IMG/VR virus record: IMGVR_UViG_3300027777_001479
Location: 1-63,406 of that record
Source: a virus
DNA length: 63,406 nucleotides
Direction: 5' to 3' (one strand)
Below the pieces are notes generated by a model. The model saw nothing but the letters and a program-made list of their open reading frames with translations, did no database searches and had not been told where the DNA came from. A program made the position numbers and the translations under genes. Of the stretch, positions 34,280 to 42,371 are shown piece by piece (the stretch's first letter is position 1; every line of letters begins with the position of its first letter).

Positions 34280-35140
34280 ATGAAAGTTTTATTCAACTAT
34301 GCAAATTTAAAATTTTATAATTCACAAAAATTAAACTCTGAAACTGGATTGAGTATTGGTGGTTTTGATAAAGTATTTGAATTTAGAAAAGAAGATATTG
34401 ATCAAGAGTTTTATCAAAAAAATAGGCATATTTTAGATTATCCAAGAGGTGCGGGATATTGGTTGTGGAAATTTCATTTTGCGATGAGATTATTAAATGA
34501 TGATACAATTCCAGAAGATAGTTATATTTTTTATGCTGACTCTGGGTCTAAATTTATCGGGTCAATTGATGAGTTGATTAAAGTTTTTGAAAGAGATAAT
34601 TTATCCGTTATGACGTTTAGACAAAATCATTTAAGTTATATTTGGACAAAACGAGATGCGTTTATTTTAACAGGTACGGATTCTCCAGAATATACACATA
34701 CTGGTGCTAGAGTTGGTGGTTGGTTTTTGCTAAAAAAAAATGACTTCAGTAGAGAATTTATGGGTAAATGTCATGACTACGGTTGTGATCATAGAATCAT
34801 AACTGACTCACCAAATGAATTAGGTGTACCAAACTACGAAGGATTCATAGAAAATAGACATGATGAAACAATCATTACATTAGTTAGTAAGAAGTATGGT
34901 CTATTCCCATACAGAAACCCATCACAATGGGGTTTTATTGGTGATGTTAATTTTACCGATAACTTGTATGGTGAAGAAGCGACAAAAAAAATGGTTGAGA
35001 AATTTGGTGAATTATCAACATGGGGTAATAAATATGGTAATTATTTCCACGGTGAGTCATTAAACCAATACCCTCACTTTGAATTCGATAATAAATCAAC
35101 GTATCCAACAATAATGGATTTACACAAAAGCCCAGCATAA
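34280..35140 (+). CDS. Putative GT-A-type glycosyltransferase
   Basis: ATG at 34280 (MKVLFNYANLKF) gives 286 residues; a longer frame starting inside the methyltransferase gene is unlikely. The block PRGAGYWLWKFHFAMRLL near residue 55 and YIFYADSGSKFIG near residue 87 are features of a family of bacterial and algal sugar transferases, where D-x-G stands in the place of the DxD motif. HTGARVGGWFLLKKND follows. No DxD or family name can be fixed with confidence. It is followed one base later by an acyltransferase gene. Confidence 0.6.
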   Translation: MKVLFNYANLKFYNSQKLNSETGLSIGGFDKVFEFRKEDIDQEFYQKNRHILDYPRGAGYWLWKFHFAMRLLNDDTIPEDSYIFYADSGSKFIGSIDELIKVFERDNLSVMTFRQNHLSYIWTKRDAFILTGTDSPEYTHTGARVGGWFLLKKNDFSREFMGKCHDYGCDHRIITDSPNELGVPNYEGFIENRHDETIITLVSKKYGLFPYRNPSQWGFIGDVNFTDNLYGEEATKKMVEKFGELSTWGNKYGNYFHGESLNQYPHFEFDNKSTYPTIMDLHKSPA

Positions 35141-35141
35141 T

Positions 35142-35678
35142 ATGATTAAAACACTCGGTAACGATATTATTATTGATGATGATATTGTTGTAAAACAAGA
35201 ATTAACCATAAACGGTTCACACGTAGCAATAGATAAGGGGTTTTACTGCACAACAAACGCTACCATTGGTGATTACGTTCATATTGGACCATACGTAACT
35301 GTAATAGGTGGTAAAGAAGGTAGTTTCAGAGCAGTTGGTTTTAATAATATCATGGCTGGGGCTAGAATTGTTTGCGGGTCTGATAGATTTGATGATAGTG
35401 GGTTATTTGGTGCCATGATACCAAAAGAGTTAAAAGGTACTCAAATAATAGTACCAGTAGTTATGGAAGAATTTTCTAATATAGGTACAAACGCTATTGT
35501 TTTACCTGGTTCGACACTTAGAAAAGGTGTGTTATTAACTGCTGGTAGTTTACTAATGGGTGACACCGAAGAATGGGGCGTTTATAAAGGAAATCCAGCA
35601 GTATTAGTTAAAAAAATCAACCCAACAAAAATAATTGAAAACGCTAAAAAATTAGGTTATGATTTATATAATTGGTGA
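35142..35678 (+). CDS. Left-handed beta-helix acyltransferase
   Basis: A 178-residue protein with hexapeptide-repeat periodicity (I-x-x-x-x repeats: TTNATIGDYVHIGPYVTVIG, then NIGTNAIVLPGSTLRKGV). The tail WGVYKGNPAVLVKKI is the usual end of sugar O- or N-acetyltransferases, with the P-A near the active site. No single catalytic His is certain. The likely role is acetylation of a sugar in this glycan. It overlaps the next gene by 20 bases. Confidence 0.8.
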   Translation: MIKTLGNDIIIDDDIVVKQELTINGSHVAIDKGFYCTTNATIGDYVHIGPYVTVIGGKEGSFRAVGFNNIMAGARIVCGSDRFDDSGLFGAMIPKELKGTQIIVPVVMEEFSNIGTNAIVLPGSTLRKGVLLTAGSLLMGDTEEWGVYKGNPAVLVKKINPTKIIENAKKLGYDLYNW

Positions 35679-36357
35679 TAGTCACGTATCTATATTTTCT
35701 GGTGTGGATACAATGGAAAACGGAAACATGCACATGCAACCAGAATTCGGCACGTGTTACACTTTATCACAAGGTCAGTTACGACAAATAATAAATCCAT
35801 TTCAAAAAAACCTTATTGATTTTTTAGCGATAAAAGTGGGATCATACACTGCTTATAATTCGTTTAATAAAATACCCAAAATAGAACAAGTAATACTTGA
35901 ATATAATATTGGGGTTAATGATTATATTTTTATGTGTTTTGGTCAAATAGATGTCCAAAATCATTTAATACCAAATGCGTTAAAAAACAACCACACAATT
36001 ATTGACACGATAGTAATATGTGTTGATAGATATATACAAACTTTAAACTATCTAAAAGAAAAATACCCTAATATTAAAATTGGGGCCTATGGTGCACCAT
36101 CTACATCGATTGGGTGTGGTAACCAACCAAAGATAAGCAAAGACGAATCAATAGAATACAATAAGATAACATTACTATTTAATGATTACCTTAAATCAAT
36201 GTGCGAAAAAAATGGTATTTTATTTAAAGAAATTTCTAAAAAATTATTACTACCAGACGGGTCAACTAATAATACTTTTGTTATTGATGACATACACCTA
36301 TCAGTAAATACAATCCCTTTTATCTTAGATGAATTTTCAAATTTAATAAATAAATAA
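35659..36357 (+). CDS. SGNH-like hydrolase
   Basis: A 232-residue protein with the SGNH plan: G6-D-S-H9 (block I, nucleophile Ser8), MCFGQIDVQNH (block III position) and DDIHLS near the end (block V, catalytic D-x-x-H). SGNH enzymes remove or add acyl groups on sugars. The gene overlaps the acyltransferase by 20 bases, so a partner role in sugar O-acetylation is plausible. The next gene is a related copy. Confidence 0.72.
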   Translation: MIYIIGDSHVSIFSGVDTMENGNMHMQPEFGTCYTLSQGQLRQIINPFQKNLIDFLAIKVGSYTAYNSFNKIPKIEQVILEYNIGVNDYIFMCFGQIDVQNHLIPNALKNNHTIIDTIVICVDRYIQTLNYLKEKYPNIKIGAYGAPSTSIGCGNQPKISKDESIEYNKITLLFNDYLKSMCEKNGILFKEISKKLLLPDGSTNNTFVIDDIHLSVNTIPFILDEFSNLINK

Positions 36358-36359
36358 CA

Positions 36360-37001
36360 ATGATACAATTCCACACATACGGTGATAGCCACGCATCTGA
36401 GCATGGTGGTTGGACCAATATCCAAATAGATGGTTTAAGTGTAGTTATTAACTGGCTTGGACCTAAATTAATGTATAGTTTTGGTAGAGATAAAAATTTT
36501 ATATTAAACTATGAACAAATAAATAATGGTGATTATGTTTGTTTTTGTTTTGGAGAGATAGATTGCAGAGCTCACGTTAACAAATACGAACCAGATTGGA
36601 AAGAGTCGATTGATAGTTTAGTATCTGAATACTTCATAGCGATATCAACTAATGTTTCAAATTTAAACGTAAAGACATGTGTGTATAATGTTGTACCCCA
36701 ATTAGAAAGAGGGTTACCTGAGAACATGTGGATATCCGAATGGGATGAGGCAAATGCGCACAACCCAAATGTATTACCAGCGTTGGGTACAAATGAGGAT
36801 AGAGTTAGGTATAGTCTTTATATGAATGAAAAAATAAAAGAAAATTGTGTAAAATATGGTTTTATATTTTTTGATATCTATAATAAGTACACAAACGAAA
36901 AAGGATTTTTAAATCCTTTATATTCTGACACTAATTGTCACATAAAAGATCCTATTTTTATTAAGGAAGAATTAATGAAATTAATAAATAATGAATTATA
37001 A
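36360..37001 (+). CDS. Second SGNH-like protein
   Basis: A 213-residue relative of the previous gene: G8-D-S-H11 near the start and VCFCFGEIDCRAH in the middle. The final block reads SDTNCHIKD, where the Asp three residues before the His is not clearly present. It may therefore have an altered active site. Tandem duplication of the SGNH gene followed by divergence is the simple explanation. It overlaps the next gene by 11 bases. Confidence 0.6.
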   Translation: MIQFHTYGDSHASEHGGWTNIQIDGLSVVINWLGPKLMYSFGRDKNFILNYEQINNGDYVCFCFGEIDCRAHVNKYEPDWKESIDSLVSEYFIAISTNVSNLNVKTCVYNVVPQLERGLPENMWISEWDEANAHNPNVLPALGTNEDRVRYSLYMNEKIKENCVKYGFIFFDIYNKYTNEKGFLNPLYSDTNCHIKDPIFIKEELMKLINNEL

Positions 37002-37794
37002 TTTAAAATTTGTACCTCTTTTCCCAGAATCACCGATATCTGGTGTTGGAATGGCAGGTAATATGTTGATAGTCATCAATGAACTACTAATAATGAATGA
37101 GGGTGATAGGGCTTGGGTAGATATGGGTTCTTATAAGTCTATTTGTTATGATAACTTAGATTACACTAATAATGCTTGGGAATACTACTTCACCCAAAAT
37201 GAAAAATTTGTAGATGGGAAGGAGATATTATTGATGCCACCTAGACCTGCGATTATTAATTATAACCATCCATATTCACAAAACGACAGTTTAATATTAA
37301 AATCAAAAAAGTTGTTCTACAATAATTTTAAAGTGAAAGATGACATATTAAATGAAGTGAACCAATTCTATGAAACTAATTTAAAAAATAAAACGACATT
37401 GGGTTGTCAGATTAGATTGGGTGATATGGTTAAGACACACGATGTTCCAAACATTGATAGGTATTGGAACAAGATTTTAGATATTTTAAGAGAAGAACCA
37501 CAGATAGAACAAATATTTTTAGCCACTGACGATGATGAGGCAATAGAGTACCTATCTAAAAAAACCCCAATACCTATAGTTTATCAAAAAAATATATATA
37601 GGACTTCAAGTGAATCTCCTTACGAAAGACTTAATTCTGAAAGAGAAAATCATGGACATAATTTATGTAGAGAAGTTTTAATTGATATGTTATTATTAAG
37701 TAAATGTGACTATTTTTTAAGATCTAAAATATCGGCAGTTTCATTAATAACTACAATTTTATCTGAAAATATTAAAAAAATATATATACCGTAA
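36991..37794 (+). CDS. Putative GT-B glycosyltransferase, fucosyltransferase-like
   Basis: A 267-residue protein. TTLGCQIRLGDMVKTHDVPN (about residue 135-155) and EQIFLATDDDEAIEYLSKK (about 170-188) resemble the donor site of alpha-1,6/O-fucosyltransferase-type enzymes, which use a conserved Arg and a 'D-D' strand for GDP-fucose. The end (KCDYFLRSKISAVSLITTIL) fits the same fold. The relation is weak and remote. The following gene is a paralogue in the same layout. Confidence 0.55.
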   Translation: MNYNLKFVPLFPESPISGVGMAGNMLIVINELLIMNEGDRAWVDMGSYKSICYDNLDYTNNAWEYYFTQNEKFVDGKEILLMPPRPAIINYNHPYSQNDSLILKSKKLFYNNFKVKDDILNEVNQFYETNLKNKTTLGCQIRLGDMVKTHDVPNIDRYWNKILDILREEPQIEQIFLATDDDEAIEYLSKKTPIPIVYQKNIYRTSSESPYERLNSERENHGHNLCREVLIDMLLLSKCDYFLRSKISAVSLITTILSENIKKIYIP

Positions 37795-37795
37795 T

Positions 37796-38653
37796 ATGGA
37801 GACATTTTATAACATTACACCAACAAATCACGGATGGGGTTATGGTTACGGTTTTTTTTCTAACTATAGAATATGTTTAGAACAATTAATTCATCATCAT
37901 GAAACAGGTGGTCAAGGAACACCATATATTGATTGGGGTGAGACAACTTGGGTTGAGGGTTTCAACCCTTTTGAATCGGAAATGTTAATACCAAATGGTA
38001 ATCCGTTTGACTTTTGGTTTGACCAAAAAATTCCATCTTTCGATGATTCTGTAATTGTGTGTAAAAATTCCCCAAGACCAGATTTGATAGATCATAGTAA
38101 GCATTATTTTGATGATCCATCTCAATTAGCGAGACAAAAAACAATAGATCAGTTATATATTAAACCAAAACAACATATACTAAATAAAATTAATGACATT
38201 TATAATCAAGAGTTCAAAAATCATGTAGTTTTGGGTGTTATGGCTCGTGGGACTGAATATAATTTACATCACCCTATGTATGGTGTATTTGATGTTAATG
38301 ATTATATCTTAAAAATAAGAAAAATATTAGCCGATAATCCACAAATAAATAAATTATTTATTGTCAGTGAAGATAGTGAATATGTTAATGCCATACATGC
38401 AGAATTTCCATCCTCTTATTTTATACCAAATGTTTTTAGACGAACAGATGAAACTATGGAATACGTTAATAGAGTACATTGCTGGCCAAATGTTAGCACA
38501 AAAAGATTGGATCATTGTAAACTTTTAGGTGAAGAAACCATAATCCAAACTAAATTATTAGGTAAATGTGATTATCTTTTTGGTAGACTATCAGGTGTTT
38601 TAACTGGTGCCATTCTATGGAATGAAAATATAAAAGAATTATTTAAAATATAA
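37796..38653 (+). CDS. Paralogous putative GT-B glycosyltransferase
   Basis: A 285-residue protein aligned with the previous one: VVLGVMARGTEYNLHHP (about 143-159) in place of the Arg-bearing block, NKLFIVSEDSEYVNAIHAEF, and KCDYLFGRLSGVLTGAILWN at the end. The A-R-G-T motif is a better match to fucosyltransferase-type donor sites than the partner's. Two tandem transferases of one family suggest two related linkages or a heteromeric pair. It starts one base after the previous stop. Confidence 0.6.
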   Translation: METFYNITPTNHGWGYGYGFFSNYRICLEQLIHHHETGGQGTPYIDWGETTWVEGFNPFESEMLIPNGNPFDFWFDQKIPSFDDSVIVCKNSPRPDLIDHSKHYFDDPSQLARQKTIDQLYIKPKQHILNKINDIYNQEFKNHVVLGVMARGTEYNLHHPMYGVFDVNDYILKIRKILADNPQINKLFIVSEDSEYVNAIHAEFPSSYFIPNVFRRTDETMEYVNRVHCWPNVSTKRLDHCKLLGEETIIQTKLLGKCDYLFGRLSGVLTGAILWNENIKELFKI

Positions 38654-38655
38654 GT

Positions 38656-39285
38656 ATGAAATCTCTACTAATACAGGCTAACGGTAACAATATTCGTTTA
38701 GGTAAATATTTTAAACAACCTAAATACGAATTGTATTATAATAATGAAAGAATAATTAATACAATAATAAATAATGCTTTTAAATGTGTTGATAAAGTAT
38801 TTGTTGCGGTTAGAAAAGATTTTGAAATTAAATTTGACACATCAAAAGTATCCATAATATTATGTGAACAAACAACTAGTAGATTGGATACACTAAAACA
38901 ATGTATCCCTTATCTAAAGGGGTTTGAGTCCACTATTATTCACGATTGTGATACTATTATTGAATCTTACGTTTTGAATAAATTAGAAAATAACTCCTTA
39001 GCAATAACTAATTATAAATCAGATGGTTTAAAATATGGATTTGTTGAATTAGATCAAAATTTTAAATATGTAAAAGGTAACGAAAAAGAAATGGAAACTG
39101 GGCATATAACAATAGGTGCGTATAGTGTTAATAATAAATCTTTTTGTGAATATCTAGAAAATGCGAATGAAGAAAGTTTATTAGTTTATTATAATCAAAT
39201 TAAAAATGTTAATGTGATATATTCTAAAAATCACACCAATTTAGGTGATATTAAATCTTATATTGATAATTTATGGTTATTGTAA
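38656..39285 (+). CDS. Nucleotidyltransferase-like protein
   Basis: A 209-residue protein resembling sugar-phosphate or choline-phosphate nucleotidyltransferases. It has the degenerate N-terminal loop QANGNNIRLGKYFKQPKYEL (normally 'A-G-x-G-x-R-x...P-K'), and IIHDCDTIIES as the metal-binding strand. ETGHITIGAYSVNN fits the substrate half. The G-x-G loop is altered, so activity is uncertain. It overlaps the HAD-kinase fusion by 13 bases, which suggests one activation pathway. Confidence 0.6.
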   Translation: MKSLLIQANGNNIRLGKYFKQPKYELYYNNERIINTIINNAFKCVDKVFVAVRKDFEIKFDTSKVSIILCEQTTSRLDTLKQCIPYLKGFESTIIHDCDTIIESYVLNKLENNSLAITNYKSDGLKYGFVELDQNFKYVKGNEKEMETGHITIGAYSVNNKSFCEYLENANEESLLVYYNQIKNVNVIYSKNHTNLGDIKSYIDNLWLL

Positions 39286-40262
39286 TTGATTTTGATGGTA
39301 CGTTAGCACTAGGTGATACTAATAATATAAAAACCATGACATTAAACATTAAATTAGCCCATATGATTAATAAAATGTATGATGATGGTAACTGTATAAA
39401 AATTGTAACTGCTAGAGGTTCTAAAACGTGTAAAACTATATTAGAAAGGGAAGAAAAATATAGAAATATAATAACTAATTGGTTAATAACTAATAATGTT
39501 AAATTTAACGAACTATCCTTTAATAAAGAATATGGTGATGCTTATATTGATGACAAGTGTTATAACATAACAGATGATATTGAATATGAAAAACTAGATT
39601 CAAAATTTACAACTAATAAAGTTAGAAGGATTAATAATTGTGTTGTTAAAAATAGTGACGAAGTTAAAAATGAATATGAATGGTACTCTAAAGCAACAGA
39701 AATTGGTTTGGATATTCCTAAAGTATTAAGTTACGATAAAGATACTATTAGTACCACTTATATTAATGGTATATACTGTGATAATGTAGATTTATTAATT
39801 AATACGTTACGCAAATTTAAAAATACTAAACCAACAAATAAAGTTAATTTCAACTCGTACATCGAAAGAATTGAAAACCATATTGATAACAATAATTTGA
39901 TTAAAAATGGTGATAAATTATTACTTAAATTAAATGAGATAAACCCATCAAACACCTTTAATCACGGTGATTTTTCCGTACATAATCAAATTATGTGTAA
40001 TAATAAATTATATCTTATTGATCCAATATATTCCGAAGATGTATATCAATCATATATTATCGATGCAGCAAAACATTTATATAGTATTTTATATTATAAT
40101 TTAGATGCCACTTTTTATAATTTATGTTATAATGAGTACATATTAAATTTAGATATAAAAGACAAAGAATTAGATATTTTAATTGCGTGTGAATCTATAA
40201 GAGTTTCTAATAGAAAAAGACAATTAACAGATATCACAAATAATTTAATTGATGTGTTATGA
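39273..40262 (+). CDS. HAD phosphatase - sugar/choline kinase fusion
   Basis: A 329-residue two-domain protein. Residues 1-115 are a HAD phosphatase: VIVIDFDGTLALGD (D6, D8), KIVTARGS and the acidic DAYIDDKC. This resembles the small capsule-locus phosphatases (EcbF/BcbF type). Residues 125-329 look like an aminoglycoside/choline-kinase fold: H231-G-D-x-x-x-x-N238 (catalytic Asp and Asn) and LYLIDPIY (metal Asp). Phosphatase and kinase in one chain, next to a nucleotidyltransferase, suggest making an NDP-activated donor. Its substrate is unknown. It overlaps both neighbours. Confidence 0.72.
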   Translation: MVIVIDFDGTLALGDTNNIKTMTLNIKLAHMINKMYDDGNCIKIVTARGSKTCKTILEREEKYRNIITNWLITNNVKFNELSFNKEYGDAYIDDKCYNITDDIEYEKLDSKFTTNKVRRINNCVVKNSDEVKNEYEWYSKATEIGLDIPKVLSYDKDTISTTYINGIYCDNVDLLINTLRKFKNTKPTNKVNFNSYIERIENHIDNNNLIKNGDKLLLKLNEINPSNTFNHGDFSVHNQIMCNNKLYLIDPIYSEDVYQSYIIDAAKHLYSILYYNLDATFYNLCYNEYILNLDIKDKELDILIACESIRVSNRKRQLTDITNNLIDVL

Positions 40263-40933
40263 AAACAATGATAGTAATAACATGTAAAAACTCAAATATT
40301 AATTACATAACAAATTGTGTTAAAAGTATTAGAAATTCAGGTAATAAAGATATCATCTGTGTTATTGATAGCGGTTCTACAGATAAAAGTTACTTCAACC
40401 AAATTATAGAATATGATGTTATAATAGAAGATATAAACAATCAAAATTACATAGATGGTGCTATATGGTATTGTTATGAAAAATATACAGATATCGATTA
40501 TTTCTTTATATTACATGATAGTATGGTAGTCAATGAAAATTTAACACCAATAACTAATTATGATTTTACTGTTTTTAGTTATTTTGAGGGATTACCGTTT
40601 GATTCTGAGCAACAATTAAAATATTGTATTGATATGGTAAATTCGGTAAATTTAGATATTAATAATATTCAATTAAATACATTGGCAGGGTTATTTGGAA
40701 CTAGTTTTTATTGTAAAAGAAAAATACTAGATGATTTAAAAAAATTAGGTTTAAATCGTATTTTACCAAAAAATAAATTAGAAGCCTGTGCCAGTGAAAG
40801 AATATGGGCAATATTTTTACATAAATTAGGTATTGATATTAGATTAAACTATTTGCGTACATTTATTAATCAAAACACTGAATTTGATAATAAAACAAAC
40901 TATATAACAAAAATATTTGCGGGTAGAAGTTAA
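40259..40933 (+). CDS. GT2-like glycosyltransferase
   Basis: A 224-residue GT-A-type protein: MIVITCKNSNINYITNCVKS, VIDSGSTDKSYF (nucleotide-binding), and FFILHDSMVVNE near residue 80 as the metal-binding position (H-D-S in place of D-x-D). The C-terminal half is shorter than usual and lacks an obvious catalytic 'ED' motif, but GLFGTSFYCKRKIL fits the family pattern. Sugar and acceptor are unknown. Stop and start overlap those of the previous gene by four bases. Confidence 0.65.
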   Translation: MKTMIVITCKNSNINYITNCVKSIRNSGNKDIICVIDSGSTDKSYFNQIIEYDVIIEDINNQNYIDGAIWYCYEKYTDIDYFFILHDSMVVNENLTPITNYDFTVFSYFEGLPFDSEQQLKYCIDMVNSVNLDINNIQLNTLAGLFGTSFYCKRKILDDLKKLGLNRILPKNKLEACASERIWAIFLHKLGIDIRLNYLRTFINQNTEFDNKTNYITKIFAGRS

Positions 40934-40934
40934 A

Positions 40935-41735
40935 ATGAATAAAATTAAAATTAATATGATTGGTGGAGGTTTCCAACATAGTATCTCAACAAATGATTTA
41001 CCCCCAAAATTTATTGAGTGGATTAAAGACGGATCTGCTTCAATATCAATACATATCGATAATGGTTTACACTTACCATTTAATTATCAAACTAAAAATT
41101 ATGGGTGGTTATGTGAATCAAAAACGATAATACCACATTTATATGAATGGGCTAAAAATAATATTGAATTATTAAAGAATAAATTCATAAAAGTTTTTAC
41201 ACATGATGTAGAGTTATCCAAGTCATCAGATATTTTTCAACTTACCCAATGTAGTGCTAAATCTTATTTATCTCACGGTGAAATATATCCAAAAACTAAA
41301 TTGGTTTCTATGATTGCATCAAACAAAACCATGTGTTCGGAACACATTTATAGACAACATATGATTCATAAATTTTCTAAAGACTGTGATCATTTTGGCA
41401 GAGGTTATAACCCCATAAATAATAAAGAAGATGGGTTAAAAGATTATTGTTTTTCATTTGCAATGGAGAACGCAACATATTCAAATATGTTTACGGAAAA
41501 AATTACAGATTGTTTTATGACAGGAACGATTCCAATTTATTATGGGATTAGTAATATTGGGGATTACTTCAATACGGATGGAATAATAATATTAGATGAT
41601 AACTTCAAAATTGAAGATTTATCATTTGAACTGTATCATAGTAAAATTGATGCGGTAATAGATAACTTAAAAAGATCAATTGACTTTCCTCATGCGGAGG
41701 ACTACATTTTTAAAACCTTCATTGAAGATAAATAA
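40935..41735 (+). CDS. GT10-type (alpha-1,3/4) fucosyltransferase-like
   Basis: ATG at 40935 (MNKIKINMIGGG) gives 266 residues; a TTG start six codons earlier is possible but overlaps the previous gene. Residues 170-204 contain the GT10 signature: DYCFSFAMENATYSN, then F-TEK-ITDCFMTGTIPIYYG. This binds GDP-fucose in Lewis-type alpha-1,3/1,4-fucosyltransferases. The N-terminal acceptor half is divergent. With GT11 and the GDP-mannose dehydratase it points to a fucose-containing glycan. Confidence 0.85.
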   Translation: MNKIKINMIGGGFQHSISTNDLPPKFIEWIKDGSASISIHIDNGLHLPFNYQTKNYGWLCESKTIIPHLYEWAKNNIELLKNKFIKVFTHDVELSKSSDIFQLTQCSAKSYLSHGEIYPKTKLVSMIASNKTMCSEHIYRQHMIHKFSKDCDHFGRGYNPINNKEDGLKDYCFSFAMENATYSNMFTEKITDCFMTGTIPIYYGISNIGDYFNTDGIIILDDNFKIEDLSFELYHSKIDAVIDNLKRSIDFPHAEDYIFKTFIEDK

Positions 41736-41747
41736 AAACATTTTACT

Positions 41748-42347
41748 ATGTCATTTGAAATTATAACTACATTTGAAAATAAAATTTCTAATTTTTTTGG
41801 GTCTAAATATGCTGTTGCGGTTGATAGTTGCACGCACGGTATTGAGTTGTGTTTAAGGTATACTAAAACAAAAAAAATAAATATACCAAAAAGAACATAT
41901 CTGTCTGTACCATTTTTAGCAGAAAAAATGGGTTTAGAACGAGAATGGAGAGATGAGGTGTGGGAAGATTATTACACCCTTAATTATGATGAAAAAAGAA
42001 TAATTGATGCTGCGGTTCTATGGAAAAAAGATAGTTATATCCCGCACACGTTTATGTGTCTTAGTTTCCAATACCAAAAACATTTGTCTTTAGGAAGAGG
42101 TGGTATGATTTTACTTGATGACAAAAATGATTATATTAATTTAAAAAAAATGTCGTATGATGGTCGATTACCTGACATTCCTTGGAGGGACCAAGATATT
42201 GATTGTATTGGTTATCATTATTATATGACACCCGAAACAGCACAATTAGGGTTAGACAAATTAGAAAAGGCAATCAACACACCACCAAGAAAATGGGTAT
42301 ATAATGATTGGCCAGATTTAACGCAGATGTCAATTTTTAAAAAATAG
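41748..42347 (+). CDS. Shortened DegT/DnrJ-type aminotransferase-like protein
   Basis: A 199-residue protein with DegT/EryC1 features: FFGSKYAVAVDSCTHGIEL near residue 16, RIIDAAVLWKK (D87, the PLP-pyridine Asp region) and SFQYQKHLSLGRGGM with K111 at the PLP lysine position. Normal members have about 370-400 residues; the C-terminal small domain and part of the large domain are missing. It may be an internal deletion product, a reduced enzyme or a regulator. It sits just upstream of gmd, as amino-sugar genes often do. Confidence 0.65.
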   Translation: MSFEIITTFENKISNFFGSKYAVAVDSCTHGIELCLRYTKTKKINIPKRTYLSVPFLAEKMGLEREWRDEVWEDYYTLNYDEKRIIDAAVLWKKDSYIPHTFMCLSFQYQKHLSLGRGGMILLDDKNDYINLKKMSYDGRLPDIPWRDQDIDCIGYHYYMTPETAQLGLDKLEKAINTPPRKWVYNDWPDLTQMSIFKK

Positions 42348-42371
42348 AAAATAAAAAATAAAAATAGATCA

